A stretch of 64,000 nt of DNA from Dokdonella fugitiva (GCF_004342425.1 NZ_SLWQ01000005.1:1-64000); one strand, 5' to 3'. Numbered from the stretch's first letter, positions 30,820 through 39,676 are shown. Program-made: numbers and translations. Notes: generated by a model not told the origin, from the sequence alone.

Positions 30820-31587
30820 TCAGAAACTCCAGACCACCGAGCCGACCCATTCCGCCTGCGACGACAACGTCGCCGTGAAGCGGTCGCCGAGGAATTCGTA
30901 CGACCAGACCAGCGAGTCGGTCCAGATCCGGCTCGCATAGAGGTAGACGTCGCCTGCGCCATAGCTCGCGCCAATGCTGCCGTAGCGGTAGCTGCGCTCG
31001 CCGCGCCCGCCCGGCACCGCGATGCCCAGGCCGAGGTCGGCCGCCAGTCTGCCCGCGATGGGCCGGTGGAAGGTGGTCTCCGCCCAGGCACTGCGATGCG
31101 TCTTGCCCGAACCGCCGAAATACATGTCGGTCGCGTTCGGCGACCATGTGATCGATGCGCGCCAGAAACCGCGCCAGCCCACCGTCGCATTGAGTTCGTC
31201 GTAGCGCAGGCCGTCGCGGCGCCCGTGGCGCACGGCATCGTAATGGAGCACGCCGAGCTTCGCGCTCCAGTCGTCGTCGAGCTGCCAGCGGCGATCGAGG
31301 TAGAGGCCGAGTTGCGCATTGCGCGCGCGCCCGGACAGGTGCACCGACGTGGCGCCGATCCCCGCGACCCAGCCGTTGCCGAATTCGCAGTGCGCGTCGG
31401 CCAGCGCCGCGGGGCGCCCGTCGGTCAGGCTGATGCCGCGATAGATGTTGTCGGTCGATACGCCGACCGCTCCGCCGCAGGGACCGAGCGCACGCGCCCC
31501 GGGAGCGAAGGCGAAGAGGACCACGCCGGCCACCGATGGCCAGCAACGAGCAGCGAAGACCCTCGATTTTCCTTGAACGTGCCGCAA
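30820..31587 (-). CDS. Outer-membrane beta-barrel protein (Gcw_chp / TIGR02001-like)
   Basis: About 255 residues. After a signal-like start (ending APGARA) comes GVSTDNIYRGISLTDGRPA, the signature of the Gcw_chp family of outer-membrane proteins, then alternating amphipathic strands and a terminal Phe (VVWSF) required for BAM recognition. No clear ATG exists: the TTG at 31587 is preceded by GGGGAAG and gives a plausible start; a GTG within the signal region is an alternative. It is divergent from the sigma factor gene and may be one of its targets; that is inference. Confidence 0.72.
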   Translation of the reverse strand: MRHVQGKSRVFAARCWPSVAGVVLFAFAPGARALGPCGGAVGVSTDNIYRGISLTDGRPAALADAHCEFGNGWVAGIGATSVHLSGRARNAQLGLYLDRRWQLDDDWSAKLGVLHYDAVRHGRRDGLRYDELNATVGWRGFWRASITWSPNATDMYFGGSGKTHRSAWAETTFHRPIAGRLAADLGLGIAVPGGRGERSYRYGSIGASYGAGDVYLYASRIWTDSLVWSYEFLGDRFTATLSSQAEWVGSVVWSF

Positions 31588-31716
31588 ACGCTGTCTTCCC
31601 CAGGCAGTGGCGGCGTGCGATTCCGTGCTCGAATCCGCATCCGTGCTCCGTCGGCAGGCGCCACCATTGCACCGGGGCGGCCTGCGGCGCAACCTTTCTA
31701 CCCGCAACGGGTACCC

Positions 31717-32370
31717 ATGCTCGAGGACGGCCATCGGCGGAGCCTGGATCGCGTGAGCCAGAGAAGGACAGACCACGACCACGCCGCGGGTTCCGAAACG
31801 GAGCTCGAGTGGCTGCGGGCGATCGCGCGCCAGGATCGCACCGCGTTCGAGCAGTTGTATCGAAGCTACCACGGCCCGCTTTCGCGTTTCCTCGCCCGCT
31901 TCACCGCGCGCCGCGACCTGATCGAGGAAATGGTCAACGAAACGCTCTGGGTCGTGTGGCGTACTGCAGGCAGCTTCCGTGGCGAGTCGAAGGTACGCAC
32001 CTGGATCATCGGCATCGCCTATCGCTGCCTCATGAAGCAGTTGCGCGATCACCCCGCCGAACCGACCTACGGCGCCGGCGATCGCGACCAGGAAGCATTG
32101 CACGAAGTCGCACCCGACGAGTCCGAGGCGCGCCAGGCGGAACTCCGCGACTGGCTGCGCCACGGCATGGCGCTGCTGCCGGACGAACAGCGCATGACGA
32201 TCGAACTCGCGTATTACCTCGGACAATCGTGCGAGGAAATCGCGGCGATCATGAACTGCGCGGTCGGCACCGTGAAGGCGCGCATGTTCCACGCGCGCCT
32301 GCGCCTTCGCAACACGCTGCCCGCGCTCGGCGGCGATGCCGTTCCTCAGTCCCATTCCGCACAGGCTTGA
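31717..32370 (+). CDS. ECF-type RNA polymerase sigma factor
   Basis: 217 residues. Region 2 (FEQLYRSYHGPLSRFLARFT, then LIEEMVNETLWVVWRTAGSF) and the helix RTWIIGIAYRCLMKQLRDHP bind the -10; region 4 (LPDEQRMTIELAYYLGQSCEEIAAIM and GTVKARMFHARLRLR) is a helix-turn-helix for the -35. It lacks region 3, so it belongs to the ECF group (sigma-E-like). The next gene, two bases on, encodes its anti-sigma factor. Its regulon probably includes the electron-transfer operon that follows; the promoter motif itself is not identified. Confidence 0.92.
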   Translation: MLEDGHRRSLDRVSQRRTDHDHAAGSETELEWLRAIARQDRTAFEQLYRSYHGPLSRFLARFTARRDLIEEMVNETLWVVWRTAGSFRGESKVRTWIIGIAYRCLMKQLRDHPAEPTYGAGDRDQEALHEVAPDESEARQAELRDWLRHGMALLPDEQRMTIELAYYLGQSCEEIAAIMNCAVGTVKARMFHARLRLRNTLPALGGDAVPQSHSAQA

Positions 32371-32372
32371 CC

Positions 32373-33011
32373 ATGCAGTCTCCGCAACATCGCCAGACCT
32401 GGGACCTCATTCCCTGGCTCGTCAACGGAACCGCGACCGCATCCGATCGCGCACTCGCCGAGGCGCATCTCGCCGCCTGCGCCGATTGCCGCGACGAGTA
32501 CGCGTTCCAGTCGCGCGTGCACGCGGGACTCGGCGTGGAGGCGGCCGTCGCCGACGAGCCCGGGCCCGCGTTCGGGCGCCTGCTCGAGCGCATCGAGGCC
32601 GAGCAGGCCGGGCAGGCTGCCCCTGCACACGCGCCGCGCCAGCGGCGCCTGCTGCGCGCACTGGCCGCGGCGGTCGTCGTGCAGGCGATCGGCCTCGCCA
32701 CGCTCGGCGCGTGGGCGGTCGGGCATCGTCGCGCCGACGATGCGCCGGCCTACCGCACCTTGAGCACGCCCGCGGCGGAGCCTGCAATGGCGAGCCTGCG
32801 CTTCGTGCCGTCGCCCGAGCTCAGCGTCGGCCAGCTGCAGCGCCTCCTCGGCGACAATGGCCTGCACATCGTCGGCACCAACGAGGGCGGCACGATCTAC
32901 ACGCTGGCGCCGGTTGCATCCGCGCACACCGATGCCGGCGTCATCGCGCGCCTGCGCGCGGCGCCGGGCGTGCTGCTGGTGGAACCGATCGCCAATCCGT
33001 CGGCGAGGTGA
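32373..33011 (+). CDS. Anti-sigma factor, zf-HC2 type, with propeptide-like periplasmic domain
   Basis: 212 residues. The N-terminal zinc-binding anti-sigma domain has His32, Cys36 and Cys39 (AHLAACADC). One TM helix (about 95-116) follows. The periplasmic part (about 140-212) is a compact alpha/beta unit: SLRFVPSPELSVGQLQRLLG, IVGTNEGGTIYTLAP, then VIARLRAAPGVLLVEPIAN. This layout, ending in a 'V..VEP' strand, resembles the I9 propeptide/inhibitor of subtilisins and the similar segment before the catalytic domain of the next gene's protease (ALARIRGDRRVSLAEPL). It holds the sigma factor at the membrane until released. Coupled to the sigma gene by two bases. Confidence 0.82.
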   Translation: MQSPQHRQTWDLIPWLVNGTATASDRALAEAHLAACADCRDEYAFQSRVHAGLGVEAAVADEPGPAFGRLLERIEAEQAGQAAPAHAPRQRRLLRALAAAVVVQAIGLATLGAWAVGHRRADDAPAYRTLSTPAAEPAMASLRFVPSPELSVGQLQRLLGDNGLHIVGTNEGGTIYTLAPVASAHTDAGVIARLRAAPGVLLVEPIANPSAR

Positions 33012-33018
33012 CCGGACG

Positions 33019-34386
33019 ATGCAGGCGCGCCCCGGCTGGAAAATCCGATTGCCGCGCGTCGCCGCCGCGACGGTCTTCGCCTGCGCGTGTGCACTCGTGG
33101 CGATCCGTGCCGCTGCGCTCGATCAGGTGCCGGCGGGGCTCGCCGACGACGCGCGCCTGATCGTCGTCGCGATCGACGACAAGGCCGACCCGGCCGCCAC
33201 CGCGGGCGCGACGCCGCGTGGCTATGCCGGCCTGCCCGACTACGCCGGCGGTGCCGAACGCACGCGCGCGGCGGCGCGCCGCATCGCCGGCGACTACGCG
33301 CTGCGCGAAGTGTCGGCATGGACGATCGATGCATTGCGGCTGCGCTGCATGCTCTATGAACTCCCGGCAGGCAGCGACCGCGCCGAGGCGCTCGCCCGCA
33401 TCCGTGGCGACCGGCGCGTGAGCCTCGCCGAGCCGCTGCAGCAGTTCAGCACCTACTCGACCACGCCCGCGGCAGCGCCATCGCCACCAGCACCGTCGGC
33501 GGGCCCAGCCGGCGCCTACAACGATCCATACGTCGGCTTGCAGCAGGGCTTTACGCGCATCGGCGCCGCTGCCGCGCAGCGCTGGGCGAGTGGCGCGCGG
33601 ATCGAGGTCGCGGTGATCGATACCGGCATCGACGCCACCCATCCCGACCTCGCCGGCCGCGTCGTCTCGCAGCGCGACTTCACCCGCGACGGGGACGCCG
33701 CAAGCGCCGGCCACGACCGTCACGGCACCGAAGTCGCAGGCGTCATCGCCGCGGTCGCCAACAACGGCGTCGGCATCGTCGGCGTCGCGCCCGGCACGCA
33801 CATCCGCGCCCTGCGCGCGTGCTGGCCGGTACAGGCGAACGGCAGCGCGGCGCGCTGCGACACGTTCACGCTCGCCCAGGCGCTCGGCGCGGCCATCGCC
33901 TCGGGCGCGCGCGTGATCAATCTCAGCCTCGGTGGTCCACCCGACCCGCTGCTCGAGCAACTCGTCGCCAAGGCGGTCGAGCGCGGGGCGATCGTCATCG
34001 GCGCGGTCCCGCCCGACGCGCGCATGGACGGCTTTCCCCTCGACGTCGAAGGCGTGATCGCGGTGCGCAGCAGCGATGCAGCCGCGACGGCGCGGCCCGC
34101 CCTCGCCGCGCCCGGGCGCGACATCCTCACGCTCGAGCCCGGCGGCCACTACGACTACGCATCGGGCAGCTCGCTCGCGACCGCGCACGTGACCGGCGCA
34201 GTCGCGCTGCTGCTCGAGATCGACCCGCGACTCGACGCGAAGACCGTGTTCACGCTGCTCGACGGCTCGAGCCGCCGCGCGGACGCGTCGATCGACGCCT
34301 GCGCCGCCGTGCGCACGCTCGCGCACAAGACCGAAGGCTGCGACTCCCTGGCCACCGCAACGGGACTGGTCCATGCGAAGCACTGA
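33019..34386 (+). CDS. Subtilisin-family (S8) serine protease with atypical oxyanion site
   Basis: 455 residues: signal peptide (about 1-33), propeptide-like region (about 45-140), a Pro/Ala-rich linker (150-165) and the S8 domain. The triad is Asp201 (VIDTGID), His235 (DRHGTEVAG) and Ser385 (SGSSLATAHVTG). The conserved Asn of the oxyanion hole (usually AAGN) is absent; the equivalent stretch is IVIGAVPPDARMDGFP. Activity may be weak, or the protein may mainly bind its partner. It is exported, so it faces the periplasmic domain of the anti-sigma factor encoded 7 bases upstream. Its stop overlaps the decaheme cytochrome gene by 14 bases. Confidence 0.88.
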   Translation: MQARPGWKIRLPRVAAATVFACACALVAIRAAALDQVPAGLADDARLIVVAIDDKADPAATAGATPRGYAGLPDYAGGAERTRAAARRIAGDYALREVSAWTIDALRLRCMLYELPAGSDRAEALARIRGDRRVSLAEPLQQFSTYSTTPAAAPSPPAPSAGPAGAYNDPYVGLQQGFTRIGAAAAQRWASGARIEVAVIDTGIDATHPDLAGRVVSQRDFTRDGDAASAGHDRHGTEVAGVIAAVANNGVGIVGVAPGTHIRALRACWPVQANGSAARCDTFTLAQALGAAIASGARVINLSLGGPPDPLLEQLVAKAVERGAIVIGAVPPDARMDGFPLDVEGVIAVRSSDAAATARPALAAPGRDILTLEPGGHYDYASGSSLATAHVTGAVALLLEIDPRLDAKTVFTLLDGSSRRADASIDACAAVRTLAHKTEGCDSLATATGLVHAKH

Positions 34387-35425
34387 TGCGATCCGGCGCC
34401 TGCTGGCGCTCGTGCTGGGATGCGCGACGCTGGTACCGGCGTTGGCGCAGCAGAGCCGTGACGAACTCGCCAAATCGCTGCCACCGACGAACCTGACCAG
34501 CGACGACGTGCAGGTCGGCGCATCGATGATCGGCGTCGCGCCCGGCTTCGCGAACGCGAAGGTCGCCGACAATCCCGGTGCGCCCGGCGCGACCGCGGTC
34601 GGCGAACGCACCTGCATCGCCTGCCACCGGCTCGAGAGCGAGCATTTCACGCACACGTTCCATGCGCTCGGCCTGCACGCGGCGAGCAAGGCCGACGCGT
34701 CGATACCCGTGTGCGAGACCTGCCACGGCCCGGGCTCGGCGCACGCGAAGGATCCCGGTGCGAAGGGCTTGATCATCGGCTACACGAAGGATTCCGGCAC
34801 GCCGATCGAGACGCAGACGAAGACTTGTCTCGCCTGCCATGCGGGCGGCCCGCGCGACCGCTGGCTCGGCTCGGTGCACCAGCGCAACGGCCTGTCGTGC
34901 ACCGACTGCCACAACCCGATGGCGAAGTTCTCGGCCGAAGGGCTGATGGCCAGGGCGTCGATCAACGACACCTGCGCGCAGTGTCATCGCGACGTGCGCC
35001 TGCAATTCAACCGGCGCTCGCACATGCCGTTGCCGGAAGGCCAGATGAGCTGCGACGACTGCCACAACCCGCATGGCTCGGTGACCAACCCGCTGCTGAA
35101 GACCAACAGCGTCAACGAGACCTGCTACCAGTGCCATGCGGAAAAACGCGGGCCGTTCCTGTTCGAACACGCGCCGGTGCGCGAAAGCTGCCTCAACTGC
35201 CACACGCCGCACGGTTCGAACCAGCAGACCCTGCTCGTCACGCCGCTGCCGTTCCTCTGCCAGCAATGCCACTCGGGCCTGCGTCATCCGAACGACCTGC
35301 ACACGCCGGGCTCGCTCGGCAACGGGGCGCACCCGGACGAACGCGCGATGGGACGTGCCTGCGTGACCTGCCACGCGAACATCCACGGCTCGAACGCGCC
35401 GTCGGGCCCGAAGTTCCACGAATAG
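34373..35425 (+). CDS. Decaheme c-type cytochrome (DmsE/MtrA-like)
   Basis: 350 residues with a signal peptide (cleavage near LAQQ, about 26) and exactly ten CxxCH heme sites: CIACH, CETCH, CLACH, CTDCH, CAQCH, CDDCH, CYQCH, CLNCH, CQQCH and CVTCH, plus distal His residues spaced as in MtrA/DmsE. It forms a molecular wire inside an MtrB-type porin, passing electrons across the outer membrane to or from extracellular acceptors. The start overlaps the protease gene; the porin gene follows after 16 bases. Confidence 0.93.
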   Translation: MRSTDAIRRLLALVLGCATLVPALAQQSRDELAKSLPPTNLTSDDVQVGASMIGVAPGFANAKVADNPGAPGATAVGERTCIACHRLESEHFTHTFHALGLHAASKADASIPVCETCHGPGSAHAKDPGAKGLIIGYTKDSGTPIETQTKTCLACHAGGPRDRWLGSVHQRNGLSCTDCHNPMAKFSAEGLMARASINDTCAQCHRDVRLQFNRRSHMPLPEGQMSCDDCHNPHGSVTNPLLKTNSVNETCYQCHAEKRGPFLFEHAPVRESCLNCHTPHGSNQQTLLVTPLPFLCQQCHSGLRHPNDLHTPGSLGNGAHPDERAMGRACVTCHANIHGSNAPSGPKFHE

Positions 35426-35441
35426 CACCGCGGGAGGACCC

Positions 35442-38000
35442 ATGCGCACACCTCGCCTGCTCCGCCCGCTGCCGCTCGCCGCCGCGATCGCGGCGGTGGC
35501 GGCCAACGCGCGTGCCGACAGCGGCGTCGGTGTCGACACCTGGCGCGCGAACAAACTCGATCCGACCGCAGGGGCGACGGTCGAGGGCTGTGACGCGCGC
35601 GGCACGAGCTGGCTCGAGGCCGGCGGGCACCGCACGCCGACGGGCAACCTGTACGCGTGCCCTCCACCCTCGCCCGCGACGGCCGACCATGGCGCGTGGA
35701 CGACTTCGGGCATCCTGTCGGTCGGCGCGGTCGCGACCGGCGGTGACGACGGCAACGCGCTGTGGAACCGCTACGTCGACTGGGACGGCGGCATCGTCCT
35801 CGCCCTGCTCGCGTTCGAGGCCGAACGCGCCGCGGACGGCAGCTACGCGAGCGTGCGCGCGAGCCGGATCAGCGACGACGACGAGTACTACCAGGCCGTG
35901 TTCGGCCGCGCCGGCAGCTACAAGGTGCAGGCATTCCTGCGCGACATGCCGAACCTCGTCACGAACACGGCCAAGCCGATCTGGAACGGCGTCGGCACGA
36001 ACCACCTGACCCTGCCGGCTGGCTACGCCGCCGGCGCGAGCACGCCGGACGCGATCGCGGGCCTGTCGGCGGCAACACCCGAGCGCACGCTCGGGGTCAC
36101 GCGCGAGAAGCAGGGGCTCGGCTTCAGCGTGTACCTCACGCCGCAGTGGACCGCGTACGCGAACGCGACCGACGAGCAGCGCCACGGTGCGCGCCCGTTC
36201 GGCGGTCCGTTCTTCTTCAACTTCCCGTTTCCCGACAACGGCGGCGTGCTCGAGACGGTCAAGCCGATCGACGATTCGACCGTGAACCTCAGTGGCGGCT
36301 TCCGCTATGCGGGCACGACCTGGCGCATGGAATTCGGCTACAGCGGCTCCTTCTACCGCGACCGCTACACGCGCTACACCTACGAGATGCCGTTCGCGCT
36401 GGCGCCGCTCGTGCCCGGCGCGGTGTCGGCACCGCTGACGACCGGCCAGTTCGCGACCGAGCCCGACAACGACTGGCACAATCTCAAGGCCGCGTTCACG
36501 CGCAAGTTGCCGCTGAACGGCGAGCTCTCGATCACCGCGTCCGGCGGGCGCATGAGCCAGGACGACACGCTGATCCCGCCGGTCGCCTGCGCGGGCGTGT
36601 TCGGCATCGGCCTCGACGGCAACCTGCAGACCGGACCGCAGAACCCGTACCTGTACGACTGCGCGAACTGGAACACGCCGGACGCGCTGTCGCGCCGCTC
36701 GGCCGACATGCGCATCGACACGAGCCTCCTCGACGCACGAATGGTGCTGCAGCCCGGCGCCGACCTCACCTTGCGCGGTGGCCTGCGCCACGAGCGCGAG
36801 GACTATCGCAACGTCTATCTCGCATACAACCCGCTCACCGGCCAGTACGGCTACGTCAGCGAGAACGGTTCGCAAGGCAGCGTGGTGCCCGGCGAGTCGG
36901 GCATCTGGGACCCCACGGATCCGTCGGCGATCACGCGCATACGCAGCCTGCCGCTCGACATGCAGACGACCGAGGCGAACATCGGCGCCGACTGGAAGGT
37001 CGGTGCGCGCGACACGCTCGGCGCCACGCTCGCCTTCAGCCGCTACGAACCCAACCACCGCGAACGCGGTACGGTCGACGACGGCAGCATCAAGCTCTCC
37101 TGGACCAACCGCGCGCTCGACTGGCTCACCCTGCGCGCCAACTACACCTACCTGCACCAGGACGGCGACCGCTACGACTACGATCCATACGACTTCACGT
37201 ATTCGATCAGCCTGCCCGGCTTCGTTGCTCCCCCGAACGGCGTGCCCGCGCACACGGTCGATGCGTTGCGCAAGTACGACGTCGCGAGCCGCAGCGAGCA
37301 CAAGCTCGACCTCATGGCGACGTTCATGCCGCGCGACGACATGACCGTCAGCGCCTCGCTGCGCGGCGACTTCAACGATTACGACGCCGACCTCGGCCGC
37401 AAGGGCTACGACACGCTCGGCGCGACCGTGCAGTGGGAATGGCAGCCCGCGCCGGGCAGCAATGCGAGCGTCTACTACGCCTACGACCGCTCGAAGCTGC
37501 GCATGGCGAACATCAACGAGATCAACGACGGCGGCTCGAACCCGTCGATCGGCGGCAACACCTACGTCGACATCGGCCGCTGGTGGGCCGACGACACGCA
37601 GCGCAACCACAACGCAGGCGTCGTGCTCGCGCACGCGTTCGGCCGCGTGCGCCTCGACGCGAGCTGGAACTACCTCCATGCGCGCGGCACGACCGACTAC
37701 CGCTTCGCCTCGCCGCTCGCGCTGGCCTGGGCCGACACCGTGATCGGCGACGGCGCCGGTGGTGGTGCGTTCCCGGCGATGACGTATCGCGTGAACTCGT
37801 TCAGCGTCGGCCTGCACATTCCGCTGCACGAACGCGTCGCACTGCGCGTATTCGACCTCTACGAACGCGGCCGCATCAGCGACTGGCACTACCTCGGCTT
37901 CGCCACGACCCACGCGATCGATCATCGCGTCTACACCGACGGCGGGCCGCAGGGCTACGACGCCAACCTCGTCGGCGTGCTGCTCGACGTGCGCCTGTGA
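35442..38000 (+). CDS. MtrB/PioB-family decaheme-associated outer-membrane porin
   Basis: 852 residues with a signal peptide (ending NARA, 26) and many amphipathic beta-strands with aromatic girdles, the size and layout of the MtrB/PioB family (26-strand barrels). Typical features are the GxVExGxxxxS-like N-terminal region, YRDRYTRYTYEMPFA and repeated ANYTYLHQDGDRYDYDPYDF-type strands. It sheathes the decaheme cytochrome in the outer membrane. It ends LLDVRL. I see no CxxC motif in the N-terminal plug, unlike Shewanella MtrB. No outer-surface cytochrome (MtrC/OmcA-like) is encoded in the window. Confidence 0.9.
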   Translation: MRTPRLLRPLPLAAAIAAVAANARADSGVGVDTWRANKLDPTAGATVEGCDARGTSWLEAGGHRTPTGNLYACPPPSPATADHGAWTTSGILSVGAVATGGDDGNALWNRYVDWDGGIVLALLAFEAERAADGSYASVRASRISDDDEYYQAVFGRAGSYKVQAFLRDMPNLVTNTAKPIWNGVGTNHLTLPAGYAAGASTPDAIAGLSAATPERTLGVTREKQGLGFSVYLTPQWTAYANATDEQRHGARPFGGPFFFNFPFPDNGGVLETVKPIDDSTVNLSGGFRYAGTTWRMEFGYSGSFYRDRYTRYTYEMPFALAPLVPGAVSAPLTTGQFATEPDNDWHNLKAAFTRKLPLNGELSITASGGRMSQDDTLIPPVACAGVFGIGLDGNLQTGPQNPYLYDCANWNTPDALSRRSADMRIDTSLLDARMVLQPGADLTLRGGLRHEREDYRNVYLAYNPLTGQYGYVSENGSQGSVVPGESGIWDPTDPSAITRIRSLPLDMQTTEANIGADWKVGARDTLGATLAFSRYEPNHRERGTVDDGSIKLSWTNRALDWLTLRANYTYLHQDGDRYDYDPYDFTYSISLPGFVAPPNGVPAHTVDALRKYDVASRSEHKLDLMATFMPRDDMTVSASLRGDFNDYDADLGRKGYDTLGATVQWEWQPAPGSNASVYYAYDRSKLRMANINEINDGGSNPSIGGNTYVDIGRWWADDTQRNHNAGVVLAHAFGRVRLDASWNYLHARGTTDYRFASPLALAWADTVIGDGAGGGAFPAMTYRVNSFSVGLHIPLHERVALRVFDLYERGRISDWHYLGFATTHAIDHRVYTDGGPQGYDANLVGVLLDVRL

Positions 38001-38011
38001 CGGGAGCCGCC

Positions 38012-38686
38012 ATGACCGCCATCGAACGCGTGATCCGCATCCTGCTCGGCGGTGCCCTGCTCGCCGCGCCGCTCGCCCATGCCTCGGACGACCTCATCGA
38101 CCTGCGCGACGCGCCGCCGGTGCGCGGCGACGCCGTCGCGGGCAAGGCCAAGGCCGCCGTGTGCAGCGCCTGCCACGGGCCGCTCGGCGTCGCGGTCGTG
38201 CCGACGTTCCCGAATCTCGCCGGCCAGAAGGCCGACTACCTGTACTGGCGCCTCGTCACGTTCAAGCGTGCCGGGGACGCGGACTCGCCGATGACCGCGC
38301 AGGTGGCCCATCTCGACGATGCGGCGATGCGCGACCTCGCCGCCTGGTTCGCCAGCCTCGAACCGGCAGCGGGCACCAACGGCGCTGCCGGGATGCCCGG
38401 CGCGACGATCTATCGCGATGGCGATCCCGCCCGCGGCGTGCCGCCCTGCCAGGGCTGCCACGGCCTGGACGCTCGTGCCCGCGTCGGTGCCGACGACGCG
38501 GCACGCGCGCGCCTGTATCCGGTCCTGCGGGGCCAGCACGCGGCCTACCTCGCCGATCGACTCGAGGATCTCGCGACCCATCCGCCGCACACCAGCACGG
38601 CCCATGTGATGGCGCCGATCGCGCGCACGCTCGATGCCGCGAGCATCGAGGCGATCACGCACTGGCTCGAAGCCGGCGCGCCGTGA
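38012..38686 (+). CDS. Diheme cytochrome c (c4-like), periplasmic
   Basis: 224 residues: signal peptide ending AHAS (about 25), then two cytochrome c domains with CSACH (about 51-55) and CQGCH (about 147-151), and Met ligands in the SPMTA and HVMAPIA segments. The layout matches cytochrome c4-type electron shuttles. It lies 11 bases after the porin gene, so it is a likely carrier between the inner membrane chain and the decaheme conduit. Confidence 0.9.
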   Translation: MTAIERVIRILLGGALLAAPLAHASDDLIDLRDAPPVRGDAVAGKAKAAVCSACHGPLGVAVVPTFPNLAGQKADYLYWRLVTFKRAGDADSPMTAQVAHLDDAAMRDLAAWFASLEPAAGTNGAAGMPGATIYRDGDPARGVPPCQGCHGLDARARVGADDAARARLYPVLRGQHAAYLADRLEDLATHPPHTSTAHVMAPIARTLDAASIEAITHWLEAGAP

Positions 38687-38766
38687 CGACCCGCCATTCG
38701 CCGCCGGCGCGAGCCTGCGGCGCACCACGCCAATCCCGGAATCGCCACTCGAGAGGACGACGCCCC

Positions 38767-39174
38767 ATGCGCAAGACATCTTCCCTGCTCACCGCGCTCG
38801 CACTCGCCACTGTCGGCGCTCCGGCCGGCGCGGTCGGCCATACGATCCACGTCGGCGGGGGCGGCCTCGTGTTCACGCCGTCGAACATCGAGGCACTGGT
38901 CGGCGACACGGTCACCTTCGTCAACGACGGCGGCTTCCACAATGTCGCGTCCGACGCCGGTTCGCCGCTGTCATTCCGTTGTGCGAACGGCTGCGACGGC
39001 AGCGGTGGCAATGGCGACATCAGCAACGCGGCGTGGAGCGCGACGATCACGATCAGCCAGGCCGCGGCCCATGGTTCGATCGGCTTCCATTGCGAAGCGC
39101 ACGAAGGCGCGGGCATGGTCGGCTCGATCAGCGTGACGAACCCGGTCGACCTGCAGTCGTTTTCGATCGACTGA
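38767..39174 (+). CDS. Blue-copper (plastocyanin/azurin-like) protein
   Basis: 135 residues with a signal peptide ending GAVG (about 22). The cupredoxin fold starts at HTIHVGGGGLVFTPSNIEA. The copper ligands are His in GGFHNVAS and the C-terminal trio Cys, His, Met in FHCEAHEGAGM. Soluble periplasmic electron carrier, last gene of the operon. Its acceptor or donor may be the diheme cytochrome just upstream. Confidence 0.9.
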   Translation: MRKTSSLLTALALATVGAPAGAVGHTIHVGGGGLVFTPSNIEALVGDTVTFVNDGGFHNVASDAGSPLSFRCANGCDGSGGNGDISNAAWSATITISQAAAHGSIGFHCEAHEGAGMVGSISVTNPVDLQSFSID

Positions 39175-39251
39175 GCCCGTTCGGACCCGCCGGGCCGGCC
39201 CCCTCGCTGAGCCCGGTCCGGCCGGTCGTCCCGCCGGCTTTCCGGACCCGC

Positions 39252-39280
39252 TTCCAATGCCGCGGAAATTCCTTTAGAAT
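39252..39280 (+). promoter_or_regulatory. Sigma-70-type promoter of the bL36 gene
   Basis: TTCCAA (39252-39257), 17 bases, TAGAAT (39275-39280), followed 41 bases later by the bL36 start codon. The -10 is one mismatch from consensus; the -35 is weak. The rest of 39175-39321 holds GC-rich dyad sequence with no gene. Confidence 0.5.
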
Positions 39281-39321
39281 TCCACGCTTTCCGCGTTCAG
39301 AAACCGTTGCGAGGCGTTTCC

Positions 39322-39447
39322 ATGAAAGTGCTGTCGTCCCTCAAGTCCGCCAAGACGCGCCATCGCGACTGCAAGGTCGTGCGCCGCCGTGGCAAGGTGT
39401 TCGTGATCTGCAAGAGCAACCCGCGTTTCAAGGCGCGCCAGCGCTGA
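39322..39447 (+). CDS. rpmJ: Ribosomal protein bL36, cysteine-poor paralogue (type B)
   Basis: 41 residues ([36 protein letters not shown], then KARQR). This is the longer, zinc-independent 'C-minus' form of bL36 (YkgO-like): it has two Cys and no CxxC...CxxxxH ribbon. In many bacteria this form replaces the zinc form in the large ribosomal subunit when zinc is scarce; in Xanthomonadales it can be the only copy. Single gene with its own promoter and terminator. Confidence 0.93.
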
Positions 39448-39472
39448 GCGGGGCATCGCTCCCGGATTCGAG

Positions 39473-39498
39473 AAAGGGCCGCTCTGCGGCCCTTTTTC
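39473..39498 (+). terminator. Intrinsic terminator of the bL36 gene
   Basis: AAAGGGCCGC, loop TCT, GCGGCCCTTT (ten perfect pairs) followed by TTCTTT. Starts 26 bases after the bL36 stop codon. Confidence 0.85.
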
Positions 39499-39676
39499 TT
39501 TCCGCGCATGGCGCTACGTGGCACCGGCGTGGCAGGCGGTTCCTCGCGGTCCTTTTCCTTGCACGTCATCGCACATCCGGCGGCCGGTCATGGAACCGCC
39601 GGCAGGGTTCTGATAAAAAGGCGGCTGCGGGTATGGATCAGTGGCAGTTCCCCCTTTTCGGACAAGGATTTGAGCC

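Noticed and set aside
32941..34776. A minus-strand open frame of 611 codons opposite the S8 protease
   Set aside because: Shadow of the protease and cytochrome genes; no start site or family features.
35238..37925. A minus-strand open frame of 895 codons opposite the MtrB-like porin
   Set aside because: Shadow frame with biased Arg/Val/Ala composition; the porin frame has a signal peptide and barrel pattern.
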